From assembly GCA_045128915.1 (NCBI GenBank), contig JBGVIT010000098.1:1-64000 (forward strand): a stretch of 64,000 nucleotides of DNA, read 5' to 3'. A model generated the notes under the pieces. The model had not been told where the DNA came from. It searched no databases and saw only the letters and a list, made by a program, of their open reading frames with translations. The translations under genes and the position numbers were made by a program. Positions 9,450 to 17,995 of the stretch are shown piece after piece. Position 1 is the stretch's first letter; each line of letters starts with the position of its first letter. This DNA comes from RGIG9115 sp045128915 (lineage in GTDB: Bacteria > Bacillota > Clostridia > UBA1381).

Positions 9450-11636
9450 TTAATTATGGCTTGTTACCACATTTAAATACCTGTGTAGTATTGCTGCAAC
9501 TTCAGCTCTTGTTGCATTATCCTTTGGAGCAAGTATGCCTTCGGACTTACCGTTTATAAGTTCTGCACCAACTGCCCAATTCATTGAAGATACCGCATAT
9601 TCAGAAATCTCGTTAGCGTCTGCAAAATGAAGATTTTCTTCGAGTGTCAATGCATCCATTCCCTTATAGACTGCGTATCTCATCATAATCGCCGCAATCT
9701 GCTCACGGGTAATGCTTTCATCCGGTGCAAATTCGTTCTCTGTTACACCGTTTACAATACCGTTCTGCTTTGCCCAAGATACAGCATTTGCATAATAAGC
9801 ACCCATATCAATATCAGAGAAAGGAATACTGCGGTTTGTGGCAGGCTCATTTTCTGCACGGTAAAGAACTGTAACAAGCATTGCTCTTGTTAAGTTTTCG
9901 TTTGGTGCAAAGGCGGTATCTGTTACGCCTTTCATAAGACCGTTTTCGAAAACATACTTTGCAGAATCGCTATACCAAGCATCATCTGACAAATCGGTGA
10001 ACCCCAAAAGTGCATCCTCACCGTCTGTAAAGGTAATTCTGTTATCTACCTCTGCATATTCTTCGCCGATAACACCGCCAAGGTTTTCTGTGATGTATGT
10101 TTCTAACGCTTCAACATCAAGCATTCCGTCATTCTTTAATATTTTTACACCGTCAAACATACTCATACCGCCGCCTTGGTCTAAAACAAAGTAGTTGAAG
10201 CTTGCAAAGGAGTATGTTCCGTCGAGTTTAATAGGCTCGTATTCTCCTGTGTCTTCATTTAATACTTTAATATCATAAACTCTATACTCACCGTCAACGC
10301 CTGTAAAAACTGTGTTTTCGTCTGTTTTAACAGATGTTGGAATGGATTTATTAACCGTAAATGTTAGTCCTGCAACATGAGGGAAAGAACCATCTTCTGC
10401 CGGATAATTCATAAGTGACATTTCAAGCATATCGCGTATTTTCTGACCTGTCATTTCTGCTACAACAATCTGATTGTTAAATGGAAAAACACTAAAAATG
10501 TCATTGAACGATACTTCGCCAATTTCAATCGGTGCACGGATTCCGCCGCCGTTTACATAGGCAATATCAACTTTCGTTACTGTTTTAATTGCATCTGCAC
10601 ACAAATTGCCAAGATTGGTTTCTGTTGTCCTGACAAGACGTTTGTCTCCATCGTGCGTAATAAGCTCTATTTCACTATCGCCAATCTTTCGATTACCGAG
10701 GGCAGAATATGCTTCTTTTATTTCCGCAAGTTTTGCATCAACAGATGCATCCGTATTAGTATAGCTTTCAGTTTCTATAAGCTCTGTTGTAATCGTTTCG
10801 CCTGAAATTGTAAGCTTGCCGATATTTTCAAACTTTGTGCCTGTTGAGGTAAGAACAACCTCATTTCCGCCCTCATCGGTCAGCTTCATATTTTCAATAA
10901 CAGAGTGAGAATGCCCATCAAGAACAACATCAAATCCGTCTGTATTTTCTATTAAGTCACGGGCATCCTCATACTGCGGATCTTCTTCATATCCGATATG
11001 AGAAAGGGCGATTATGTAATCTGCGCCATCTTCCTTTGCAGAATCAATATTTGCCTGTACCACATCGTAAAGGGTATCTACATTGAATGTGTAAATATAC
11101 TCACCATTTTCATCCTTAAACTGTGCAGGTGACGATGATGACAATGCACTCGGTGTTGTGATGCCGATATATGCTATATCTACATCACCATAGGACACGA
11201 TGGAATACGGTTCGAAGTAAGACTTGCTTGTACCTATCTCTTGAAAATTGCAGGAAATTGGTTTTGTGTTCATTAATTCTGCAAGCTCATTGAGCCGTGC
11301 GAGCTTATAATCAAATTCGTGATTGCCAAGTGTTACGGCATCATATCCCACAAGGTTCATAAGGCTTACTACGTATTCACCACGGGAAACTGCACCAAGA
11401 GTTCCGCCCTGAACAAAGTCACCGGAGGATACAACGCCTATATATTCATAATCTTCTGATAATTCATTTTTCATTGCTGCAAGTTTAGAATAACCCTCTA
11501 CTGCACAATGAACATCGTTTTCATAAAGAATAACGATTGTTTCGGTATCCTTTGCAAATACCACTCCCGAAAAACACGAGAGAAACATACACAAAACTAT
11601 AGCGAAGCTTAAAAATTTTTTGTTAAAGTTCTTCAT
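9450..11636 (-). CDS. SLH-anchored 5'-nucleotidase / metallophosphoesterase (UshA-like)
   Basis: 728 residues from the ATG at 11636. The frame is open 47 codons further upstream, but only this ATG is followed by a signal peptide (MKNFNKKFLSF..., ending VVFA) and preceded by a purine-rich AGTGGGGG. The metallophosphatase domain shows YENDVH near residue 37, GDFVQGG and LGNHEFD, which hold the two-metal site. The 5'-nucleotidase C-terminal domain follows, with NLCADA, NGGGIR and a substrate-stacking region VFPFNNQ. Three SLH repeats (about 545 to 728) tether it to the wall. It should hydrolyse extracellular nucleotides or related phosphoesters to feed nucleoside and phosphate uptake. It is the first gene of a three-gene surface operon, and its promoter carries a probable LytTR operator. 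Confidence 0.92.
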   Translation of the reverse strand: MKNFNKKFLSFAIVLCMFLSCFSGVVFAKDTETIVILYENDVHCAVEGYSKLAAMKNELSEDYEYIGVVSSGDFVQGGTLGAVSRGEYVVSLMNLVGYDAVTLGNHEFDYKLARLNELAELMNTKPISCNFQEIGTSKSYFEPYSIVSYGDVDIAYIGITTPSALSSSSPAQFKDENGEYIYTFNVDTLYDVVQANIDSAKEDGADYIIALSHIGYEEDPQYEDARDLIENTDGFDVVLDGHSHSVIENMKLTDEGGNEVVLTSTGTKFENIGKLTISGETITTELIETESYTNTDASVDAKLAEIKEAYSALGNRKIGDSEIELITHDGDKRLVRTTETNLGNLCADAIKTVTKVDIAYVNGGGIRAPIEIGEVSFNDIFSVFPFNNQIVVAEMTGQKIRDMLEMSLMNYPAEDGSFPHVAGLTFTVNKSIPTSVKTDENTVFTGVDGEYRVYDIKVLNEDTGEYEPIKLDGTYSFASFNYFVLDQGGGMSMFDGVKILKNDGMLDVEALETYITENLGGVIGEEYAEVDNRITFTDGEDALLGFTDLSDDAWYSDSAKYVFENGLMKGVTDTAFAPNENLTRAMLVTVLYRAENEPATNRSIPFSDIDMGAYYANAVSWAKQNGIVNGVTENEFAPDESITREQIAAIMMRYAVYKGMDALTLEENLHFADANEISEYAVSSMNWAVGAELINGKSEGILAPKDNATRAEVAAILHRYLNVVTSHN

Positions 11637-11696
11637 ACTATTGCCCCCACTCATAAATACACTTTTAATTAAAATATACACTTTAATTTTATCAAA

Positions 11697-11752
11697 TTTA
11701 TATAATAAATAGGTAGCGTTGTCGTAATTTGTATGTTTTCTGTCGTAATTTG
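11697..11752 (-). promoter_or_regulatory. Nucleotidase promoter with twin LytTR-type operator repeats
   Basis: On the plus strand TGTCGTAATTTG occurs at 11720-11731 and again at 11741-11752, identical over 12 bp and 21 bp apart (two helical turns). On the minus strand a -10 candidate TATAAA lies at 11702-11697, which places the nearer repeat exactly where a -35 box should be. Paired ~9 to 12 bp direct repeats spaced by two turns next to a weak -35 are typical of LytTR activators such as AgrA. The LytTR regulator gene lies about 1.3 kb upstream. The link to that regulator is inferred. Confidence 0.6.
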
Positions 11753-11784
11753 CAAAAAAACTCTCTTGACAAAGCAAGAGAGTT
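11753..11784 (-). terminator. Rho-independent terminator after the histidine kinase
   Basis: A perfect 10-bp stem AACTCTCTTG/CAAGAGAGTT (11759-11768 with 11775-11784) with a 6-nt loop. On the minus strand it is followed directly by a run of seven T. It separates the kinase gene from the nucleotidase promoter. Confidence 0.9.
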
Positions 11785-11807
11785 TTATGAATTGATTAAA
11801 TTTTTAC

Positions 11808-13043
11808 CTATGCATCCATGATAACGATACACTCAAACTGTCCGGCGCCCGCCACAAATCGACAGTTACCATTATGTTTTTCAACCACAGAACATATACT
11901 TTTGATGCCTGTGCTTCGCATTTGTTCGGGCATATCATCAAAGTCAAGGTCTAAGTCACAGGAATTCGAACAATTAAGAACGATTTTCTTTCCCTTATGG
12001 AATATATCAAGTTTTATATATCTTCCGTTTTTAGGTGCCAGTTCCGCACCGTTCAAAGCATTTTCGATGACATTGGCAAACACCGTTACAATATCAGGGG
12101 GAGCAATGCCAAGTGTTTTGCGTGTTGATGCCTGCACCTCGAAATCTATACCTTTATTTTTTGCTTTTTCCTGATAAACACCCAAAATACTGTTGATTGT
12201 ATGGTTTTCGCAAAATGTTTTTGGTGCATAAGAAGCAGTTTGTTCCATGTATTGTTTAATGTAGTCAATTATTCTTTCCGTTTCTCCGGCAGAAGCATAA
12301 GACATAAGTGCATCGTAGTGATGATGCATATCATGCTTAAACTGCCTTGCATATTCGATTTCCTTTTCCTGTGCCTCCACCTGCAAAATAAGTAGTTCAG
12401 AGTGGAGCTGTCTGCGTCGTTCTTTTTCATAATTGACCGCATCCTGCAAACTTGCAAATAGCGAAGCATACACCACAAAGAAGGATACAACTGTAAGCAT
12501 AAAATAGATAAACTGTGCGTTTGAAAGTGCAAGCTCAGCCGGTAAGTATATGGACTGTGCCGCAATCATAATAAAGAAAGCTATTACAATAGCATAATAT
12601 TTTGCCCATCCACCATTTATATATGTACTAAATCGCTTAAACTTGGGCAAAAGCAGATAGTAAAGTAAAAGCTGAAGCACAACCATAGTCAGAATTACGA
12701 ATGTGATTTTAGCTGCAAGTGGTATTTGCCTTGCCGCTACATAAGTAACCATTGTGGAAAAGCAGGTGTATATACATACATAACTTAAAAACAGAAAGCC
12801 TTTTACCGACGGCTTTCCCTTTGTTGTTAAAAAGAACAAAACACCGTTAAGCACAAGCGAGATAATGAAATTCTCACGGGGATGCTGTGCCGGCAAACCT
12901 AAAAACACAATACTGAATACAAGCCATATAAGTGCAGTTACAACTCTGTTAAAGCGTGGCTTCGCAAGAAAAAGCGACATTCCAACGTGAGAAAGCACAG
13001 ATAAAACCAAAAGTAGAATTTCAACAACGCCTATCTCTCTCAT
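11808..13043 (-). CDS. GHKL-type (AgrC-like) sensor histidine kinase
   Basis: 411 residues. About six hydrophobic membrane segments fill residues 5 to 200, followed by a coiled linker (about 203 to 233). The phospho-acceptor region is QFKHDMHHH with candidate His237. A HATPase_c_5-like domain follows with an N-box NVIENALNGAE (about 326 to 336). The C-terminal part is short, as in the AgrC/CitA-like GHKL group paired with LytTR regulators. The start lies 7 bp after the regulator stop, and its GGAGG overlaps the end of that gene, so the two are translationally close. The signal is unknown. The sequence does not show a quorum peptide gene nearby. Confidence 0.9.
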   Translation of the reverse strand: MREIGVVEILLLVLSVLSHVGMSLFLAKPRFNRVVTALIWLVFSIVFLGLPAQHPRENFIISLVLNGVLFFLTTKGKPSVKGFLFLSYVCIYTCFSTMVTYVAARQIPLAAKITFVILTMVVLQLLLYYLLLPKFKRFSTYINGGWAKYYAIVIAFFIMIAAQSIYLPAELALSNAQFIYFMLTVVSFFVVYASLFASLQDAVNYEKERRRQLHSELLILQVEAQEKEIEYARQFKHDMHHHYDALMSYASAGETERIIDYIKQYMEQTASYAPKTFCENHTINSILGVYQEKAKNKGIDFEVQASTRKTLGIAPPDIVTVFANVIENALNGAELAPKNGRYIKLDIFHKGKKIVLNCSNSCDLDLDFDDMPEQMRSTGIKSICSVVEKHNGNCRFVAGAGQFECIVIMDA

Positions 13044-13049
13044 ATCCGT

Positions 13050-13760
13050 TTACCTCCTCCCGAAATAATCAAAATATGCAGTCTGCAAGCCCTTGAACGC
13101 AGTCCTCGGAATAACTAAATTATCGCCACTTGTCAACGCTGCAGAATTTGACGACAGTTTATCAATATAATCAAGGTTTATGATATATGTTTTTCCGCAT
13201 TGATAGAAGCATCCGAAAGGAGAGAGTTTATCTGCAAGCTCGGTTGCAGAAATTCTGACAGAAAGTTTTTCACCATTTAACAGTGATATTATCTGATAAT
13301 GGTCGTTTGATTCGCTCCATACAATATTGTAAACAAGAATGGTTTTATATCCGCCCTCAATTTTTAGCTTTATGGTTTTTGGTGAATTGATGTTAATAGC
13401 CGCAAGTGCTTTATCTACACCTTTGAAGAATTCTTCTTTTGTGTAAGGTTTTACGATATAGTGTGTTGCGTTCACACCAAACGCCTGTACCGCGTAATCG
13501 GAATATGAAGTTAAAAACACTATCGGACTTTCAATACGCTTTGCACGAAGCTCCGTTGCCAAACTCATACCCGTGATACCAGGCATACAAACATCAAGCA
13601 AATAAATATCATATTCCACAGTTTCATCAAGCAAATCCGACGGATTTGAAAACTCAATTATGTCAAAAGGAACATCCTTTTCTGCTCCGTACTGGGTAAT
13701 CAGATTTTTTGCAGTATCCAAATATTCTTTTTGGTCGTCACAGATTGCTATTTTAATCAT
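13050..13760 (-). CDS. LytTR-family response regulator
   Basis: 236 residues. The receiver domain (1 to about 120) has CDD at 8 to 9, phospho-acceptor Asp56 in LLDVCMP, and the conserved Lys104 in VKPY. A LytTR DNA-binding domain fills about 135 to 236 (KIEGGYKTILVYNIVWSES...). LytTR proteins bind paired ~9-bp direct repeats, and such a pair is found in front of the nucleotidase operon downstream. It is encoded directly before its cognate kinase and 87 bp after sstT with no clear terminator between, so sstT, regulator and kinase may share some transcription. The start ATG has AAGGTGAA upstream. Confidence 0.93.
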   Translation of the reverse strand: MIKIAICDDQKEYLDTAKNLITQYGAEKDVPFDIIEFSNPSDLLDETVEYDIYLLDVCMPGITGMSLATELRAKRIESPIVFLTSYSDYAVQAFGVNATHYIVKPYTKEEFFKGVDKALAAININSPKTIKLKIEGGYKTILVYNIVWSESNDHYQIISLLNGEKLSVRISATELADKLSPFGCFYQCGKTYIINLDYIDKLSSNSAALTSGDNLVIPRTAFKGLQTAYFDYFGRR

Positions 13761-13766
13761 TTCGCA

Positions 13767-13797
13767 TTCACCTTACTTTCCCATTGAGTTCACCTTA
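13767..13797 (-). promoter_or_regulatory. Direct repeat TTCACCTTA in the regulator leader
   Basis: TTCACCTTA occurs at 13767-13775 and 13789-13797, 22 bp apart, just in front of the response regulator gene. The copy nearer the gene contains its ribosome binding site. The spacing resembles a LytTR pair, but the sequence differs from the repeat at the nucleotidase promoter, so autoregulation is only a possibility. Confidence 0.25.
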
Positions 13798-13847
13798 AAG
13801 CTTTTCTTTTAAGCATCATGGTAAACATGTCTAATTTAAGTGATCTA

Positions 13848-15071
13848 TTAGAACGGAAGTTCTTTGCCTTGTTTCTGCCATTCGCGGAATTCTGCAGTTG
13901 CACAGAAGATTACATCGCCTGATGAATTTATTGCAGTTTCAAGCGAATCCTGAATAACACCGATTATAAAGCCTACTCCGACTACCTGCATTGCAATATC
14001 CTGACCTACACCAAGAAGCGAACATGCCATCGGGATAAGAAGAAGTGAGCCACCTGCAACACCTGATGCACCGCAAGCACCTAACGTTGCCACAAAGCTT
14101 AATAGTATTGCAAGAAAAATATTTACCTCTATACCCTGTGAAAAAGCTGCAGCAAGAGACATAACAGTAATAGTGATTGCAGCACCATCCATATTAATAG
14201 TAGCACCAAGAGGAATGGAAACACTGTAATATTCTTTGTCGAGTCCAAGTTTTTCACATAAGTTCATATTTACCGGAATATTTGCAGCAGAACTTCTTGT
14301 AAAGAATGCTGTTACGCCAGATTCCTTGAAACACTTAAATACGAGGGGATATGGATTTTTCTTTAATGCCAAAGCAACAATCAAAGGATCAATCACAAGT
14401 GCCATCAAAATCATACATCCTACAAGAACTGCGAGAACTTTTCCGTAATCAGTGAAAATTTCAAGGCCGTATTCACTTACAGAACTATATACAAGCCCCA
14501 TAATACCAAAGGGTGCAAGTTGGATTACCCATGCTACCGCCCTTGATACAGCATTTGAAATATCAGTAAGTACTTCTTTTGTCTTTTCGCCGGCAACAAT
14601 TCGAAGTGCAAGACCAAGAATGATAGACCAAGTGAGAATTCCCACATAGTTTGCGTTGATAAGTGCACTTACAGGATTCATAACCATATTTCCCATAAGC
14701 GTGCGGAAGACTTCGCCAAGTCCTGTCGGAGCAGTCTGCTCTACAGCCTGAGCAAGGGGGATTGTTGTGCGGAAAATAAAACTTAAAAAAACTGCAATTA
14801 CTGCGGCAAGGAAAGTACTTAGCATATAGAAAAATATTACAGATTTAAATCTGTTTCCTATGCCCTTGCCCGCACTTGCCAAAGATGCCACTACAAGTAC
14901 AAATACAAGTATTGGTGCGATTGCTTTAAGTGCACCGACAAATATATCTCCCAAAACAGTTACAAAACCTGCTTCAGGAACCCAAAGTCCAAGGCATATA
15001 CCTATAACAAGGCCTATCGCAATCCTCAAAATTAATGGGGTTTTTGTGTAAAAACCAAAAAACTTTTTCAT
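13848..15071 (-). CDS. sstT: Na+/serine-threonine symporter SstT
   Basis: 407 residues from the ATG at 15071, chosen because GGAGG lies 7 bases upstream; an ATA/ATG-rich upstream extension lacks such a site. It is a DAACS-family sodium:amino-acid symporter with about eight membrane helices and the family's re-entrant loops. Signature segments are FFTRSSAANIPVNM, SIPLGATINMDGAA, GACGASGVAGGSLLLIP and the C-terminal VGVGFIIGVIQDS, which match SstT rather than the GltP/DctA branch. It imports L-serine and L-threonine with Na+. It stands upstream of the LytTR regulator/kinase pair, with a palindromic operator candidate in its own promoter region. Confidence 0.9.
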   Translation of the reverse strand: MKKFFGFYTKTPLILRIAIGLVIGICLGLWVPEAGFVTVLGDIFVGALKAIAPILVFVLVVASLASAGKGIGNRFKSVIFFYMLSTFLAAVIAVFLSFIFRTTIPLAQAVEQTAPTGLGEVFRTLMGNMVMNPVSALINANYVGILTWSIILGLALRIVAGEKTKEVLTDISNAVSRAVAWVIQLAPFGIMGLVYSSVSEYGLEIFTDYGKVLAVLVGCMILMALVIDPLIVALALKKNPYPLVFKCFKESGVTAFFTRSSAANIPVNMNLCEKLGLDKEYYSVSIPLGATINMDGAAITITVMSLAAAFSQGIEVNIFLAILLSFVATLGACGASGVAGGSLLLIPMACSLLGVGQDIAMQVVGVGFIIGVIQDSLETAINSSGDVIFCATAEFREWQKQGKELPF

Positions 15072-15148
15072 ACTTTTTCCTCCGTATAAATTCCATAAAA
15101 ATATATTAATTAAAATCATTATCTATATACAGCAAATATATCACATAG

Positions 15149-15161
15149 TGTTGTCACAACA
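15149..15161. promoter_or_regulatory. Palindromic operator candidate upstream of sstT
   Basis: TGTTGTCACAACA, a 13-bp palindrome with a single central base, lies about 78 bp upstream of the sstT start. It could be a repressor site; no regulator is assigned. Confidence 0.35.
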
Positions 15162-15848
15162 ACATCTCCAAAGTTATAACAATTCACTAAATTCCATTTT
15201 TATTATAACAGAAAAAAGTGATTTTGTAAATATGTTTAGTATTTTTTTGATTTGATGATATTTTTTCTTTTACCAAAGAGTATCAAAGCATTAGCATTAA
15301 TTATTTTTTGCAAAACAAAATGCAACACCCGTTCGTAATTATAATTTATATACTCAAAAATATAAATCAAACAAACAAGTATTGCATTTCACTTTACAAT
15401 TGAGGCACAACACGACACTCACAAAACAAAAGAAGCATAAAATCCGCAGATTTATATGCTCCTTTTAAAAGATTTTTTATGATAAATTTTAGCGTCGAGT
15501 TCCCAAAAAGTTCCCAAAGAATGTTTGAAAACGCCCGAAATATCAACATTTGTAGTGATTTTACTTAAACAAAAAGTTTACAAAATTGTTCGATTTTCTA
15601 CCGTTATTTACCGCTATTTTCCTTTAACGTTCCCTATCTTCCTTTAAGCGAGAGTGCTCGAAATCCCCTCGGTTACACTGTAACTGTACCCCTACAAATG
15701 GCTTAACCACGCGGGTTTAAGCGAGGTTCAAACCTTGTTTTTACACCCTTATCTAGCGGTTTTTCTAGCCATTTCTAACATTTTTCTAACAAAATTTTAT
15801 AATTTGCTTGTTTTTTGCTCTGTCAAATCGGAGTTCAAACATACACAC
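15162..15848. other. Gene-free A/T-rich stretch left of the tRNA region
   Basis: No convincing gene was found. A weak stem-loop (AGCATA/TATGCT) lies near 15438-15465, followed by a short T-rich stretch. At 15496-15516 two close copies of GTTCCCAAA resemble the integrase arm-type repeats found at 16160-16194, in the opposite orientation. These suggest that the end of an older related element lies here. Confidence 0.4.
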
Positions 15849-15943
15849 GGACAGGTATCGAAGTGGTCATAACGGGGCTGACTCGAAATGTAGTGAAGTT
15901 AGAGGAAGTCCCAACTGCTCCAAACCCTCATTTTACGGGGTTT
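15849..15943 (+). pseudogene. Decayed tRNA-Ser copy
   Basis: The stretch GGTATCGAAGTGGTCATAAC and the sequence after it, through ACTCGAAATG, match the D-arm and anticodon arm of the intact tRNA-Ser at 16032 with only about three differences in 36 nt. The acceptor stem (GGACAGG) has no partner, the anticodon stem is broken, and no T-arm with GTTCGAATC follows. Further on, CATTTTACGGGGTTT matches the sequence just after the intact tRNA. It is therefore a degenerate duplicate of the tRNA and its flank. Confidence 0.6.
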
Positions 15944-15978
15944 CTTTGAAAATTTAATATTGTTGTTTTTAGCTGTTC

Positions 15979-16012
15979 CCAAAGGTTGTTCCCAAAGATT
16001 TGCAACCTTTGG
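15979..16012 (+). repeat. Hairpin with arm-like TTCCCAAAG repeats
   Basis: CCAAAGGTTG (15979-15988) pairs perfectly with CAACCTTTGG (16003-16012). The loop contains another TTCCCAAAG, and the left arm belongs to GTTCCCAAAGG. The same word is repeated in inverted orientation beside the integrase gene. It is possibly an accessory integrase-binding region or a relic of an earlier insertion. Confidence 0.4.
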
Positions 16013-16031
16013 AGAACTGTTAAACATATAA

Positions 16032-16120
16032 GGAGAAGTATCGAAGCGGTCATAACGGGGCGCACTCGAAATGCGTTTGCCTTAACGGGCACGTGGGTTC
16101 GAATCCCACCTTCTCCGCCA
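16032..16120 (+). tRNA. tRNA-Ser (anticodon CGA)
   Basis: Acceptor GGAGAAG pairs with CTTCTCC and is followed by GCCA, so the CCA end is encoded. The anticodon loop is CTCGAAA (anticodon CGA), the T-arm is GTGGGTTCGAATCCCAC, and a long variable arm (TTTGCCTTAACGGGCA) is present as expected for a class II tRNA-Ser. An integrase gene lies about 70 bp beyond its 3' end, so the tRNA 3' end is the probable attachment site of the mobile element. Confidence 0.95.
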
Positions 16121-16124
16121 TTTT

Positions 16125-16159
16125 ACGAGGTTTTTGCTAATCGCAAAGACCTCGTTTTT
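16125..16159 (+). terminator. tRNA-Ser terminator
   Basis: ACGAGGTTTTTGC pairs with GCAAAGACCTCGT (one mismatch) around a 5-nt loop, and is followed by TTTTTC. Confidence 0.85.
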
Positions 16160-16194
16160 CTTTGGGAACTCATCAAAAACCTTTGGGAACTCAT
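16160..16194. promoter_or_regulatory. Integrase arm-type direct repeats at the element end
   Basis: CTTTGGGAACTCAT occurs at 16160-16173 and 16181-16194, identical over 14 bp and 21 bp apart. They lie between the tRNA terminator and the integrase gene, and the second copy covers the integrase stop codon. Position and spacing fit arm-type sites for the N-terminal domain of a tyrosine integrase. Binding is inferred. Confidence 0.55.
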
Positions 16195-17531
16195 AAATTT
16201 ACAACTCCCGCAAGTGTGTTTAGTGATGAAACTTTTGAATTTGCATCTAAATGAGAATATGTATTTGCAGTTGTAGAAAAATCACTGTGTCCAAGCCATA
16301 CCTGAATATCTTTTAATGTTACACCATTAGTTTTACCTTTATTGAGTAACAATGATGCACAAGTATGTCTGAGATCATGAAAACGTATCTCACGCAGCTC
16401 ATTCTTCTTTAACAGATGCTTGAATGCTGATGTTATATAATTAGGAAGAACAAGTCCACCAAGTTCATCTACCATTACATATCCTGCCCATTCTTTACTA
16501 TATGACCGTTTGAACTTCTTTTGATATGCTTCTTGTTGTGCTTTGATTTCCATCAATCGTTTTTTTACACCTGCATCAAGTGGCAAAGCTCTCAAACTTG
16601 ATTTTGTTTTAGCTCTGTCTTTTGCTACAATTTTCATTTTCCCATCAATTCTCGGTGTTGTAACCGTGTGATTGATATAGAAAACATCATTATCAAAATC
16701 AAATGCCGACCATCTTAAACCTACACATTCACTTCTACGAAGTCCATAAAAGCCGCCCATAAGAACCGGAACTTCAAGGCGTGTTCCTTTCGTAAGTTCT
16801 ATTACTTTACTTAATTCGTCTGCATTATAGAATTTACCTACAAACTGATTCTTTTCAGGCTTATCTACTTCTTCAATAGGGTTTTCTCTAATATATCCAT
16901 TTTTTCTCGCATAGCAGAGCGACAACCGAATGATTGCATGGTAGTGAATTACTGTATTTGCCGTAACTCGTTCAAGTTGAATGTCATAAAATTCTTGAAT
17001 ATCTCTCGCCGTTAGCTCTTGAAGAGTTATTCCCAATTCACGAAAATACGGTCCAACAGGACTCTTTACATTATTCACATAAGAAGCATAAGTTGTATCT
17101 TCAATCTGTTTTTTACCTTTTCGTGTATATGGCAAATATAATTCAAGATAATCTGCAAATGAAAGATTTGCCACTTGCTCTTTTGACAAGTCCTCCAATG
17201 TGACTTTTTTTAGCATCTCTGTTGGAATTGTTGCTTCAGCAACAGTTTCTTCCATCACAGTTGTTACGGTGTAAGAGTTTGCTGTTTTTTGAGTCTTATC
17301 GCCAAGCAAATATAAATCCTCATCAGGAATCTCAAATTCCATTAAAAACTGTTCTGAAATTCCCTTTGCTTTCATTTTATTGCCACGAACTGTAAGCTTA
17401 GTCGGAATCCATTTTTCTTTTCTTGCTCCGGCTACATTCTTATAAATTAAAACGGCATAAAAATATCCTTTTTTCTCTCTTAAATATACCTTAACATCAA
17501 TATCTACATTGATTTTTGTGTGCTTAATCAT
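16191..17531 (-). CDS. int: Tyrosine-recombinase integrase of the ICE
   Basis: 446 residues from an ATG with AAGGAGG. The N-terminal part (1 to about 110) is basic and lacks the usual AP2-like zinc pattern. A SAM-like core-binding domain follows (about 120 to 230), then the catalytic domain with Arg265 (GLRRSE), His385 and Arg388 (HDLRH), His415 (GHSDF) and nucleophile Tyr425 (TYSHLD). It should catalyse integration and excision between the tRNA-Ser 3' end and the element's circular form. The gene ends about 70 bp from the tRNA, with excisionase directly upstream, the int/xis order seen at one end of Tn916/Tn1549-type elements. Confidence 0.93.
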   Translation of the reverse strand: MIKHTKINVDIDVKVYLREKKGYFYAVLIYKNVAGARKEKWIPTKLTVRGNKMKAKGISEQFLMEFEIPDEDLYLLGDKTQKTANSYTVTTVMEETVAEATIPTEMLKKVTLEDLSKEQVANLSFADYLELYLPYTRKGKKQIEDTTYASYVNNVKSPVGPYFRELGITLQELTARDIQEFYDIQLERVTANTVIHYHAIIRLSLCYARKNGYIRENPIEEVDKPEKNQFVGKFYNADELSKVIELTKGTRLEVPVLMGGFYGLRRSECVGLRWSAFDFDNDVFYINHTVTTPRIDGKMKIVAKDRAKTKSSLRALPLDAGVKKRLMEIKAQQEAYQKKFKRSYSKEWAGYVMVDELGGLVLPNYITSAFKHLLKKNELREIRFHDLRHTCASLLLNKGKTNGVTLKDIQVWLGHSDFSTTANTYSHLDANSKVSSLNTLAGVVNL

Positions 17532-17635
17532 AGTGTTACCTCCTTATTAACTTTGAACCTCCTTCTTTGAGAAATAATTAACACCTACTATTGACAATAA
17601 TATTTTACCAATAGCAGGTGATTTCGTCAAAAAAA

Positions 17636-17854
17636 TCAGTTAGCTTTCATTAAATAGTCGATAATATCAACTTTAGTTATGCGATATTCTCGTCCGACTT
17701 TTATACTTCCGATTTTACCTTCTCTTAACATCTTATATCCGGTTTTTGTACTCATACCGCCCAAAGCTTCACACATTTGCTCGATTCTAAGTACATCAGG
17801 ATATTGTTTTAACATTTTAGCGTAATCACTTCGTTTTCTTTTTTCTGCTGTCAT
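17636..17854 (-). CDS. xis: Excisionase-family DNA-binding protein
   Basis: 72 residues from an ATG with GGAGGTG 7 bases upstream. It has the winged-helix MerR/excisionase pattern: VLRIEQMCEALGGMSTKTGY (recognition helix around 30 to 43), then GKIGSIKVGREYRITKVDIIDYL. This is the HTH_17 type used by Tn916-like Xis proteins to bend attachment-site DNA and steer the integrase to excision. It lies 104 bp upstream of int in the same direction and behind a structured leader. Confidence 0.88.
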   Translation of the reverse strand: MTAEKRKRSDYAKMLKQYPDVLRIEQMCEALGGMSTKTGYKMLREGKIGSIKVGREYRITKVDIIDYLMKAN

Positions 17855-17888
17855 ATCAGTACACCTCCAAAATAATAAAATCTCTGCT

Positions 17889-17916
17889 TTAATAGCATAA
17901 GTAAAGGGACTGACAA
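17889..17916 (-). promoter_or_regulatory. Excisionase promoter inside an inverted repeat
   Basis: On the minus strand TTGTCA (17916-17911) and TATTAA (17894-17889) are separated by 16 bp and lie 35 bp upstream of the xis start. Both boxes fall in or against one arm of the 23-bp inverted repeat at 17891/17973. Confidence 0.45.
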
Positions 17917-17995
17917 ACTATAACGAGTCAAAATATAATCGGTGTAATACAATCACTCTGAGGAGGCACATATCAGTCCCCTTAATTATGCTATC
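17891..17995 (-). repeat. Long imperfect inverted repeat in the xis leader
   Basis: The 23-nt arms are 17891-17913 and 17973-17995. As RNA on the minus strand they would form 22 of 23 pairs, including G-U pairs, with one mismatch, around a 59-nt loop. The arms contain AGGGACTGA/TCAGTCCCC and ATAGCATAA/TTATGCTAT. They could act as a leader stem or as a paired operator for xis control. Confidence 0.6.

Noticed and set aside
15849..15943. Second functional tRNA-Ser
   Set aside because: The acceptor and anticodon stems do not close and no T-arm follows.
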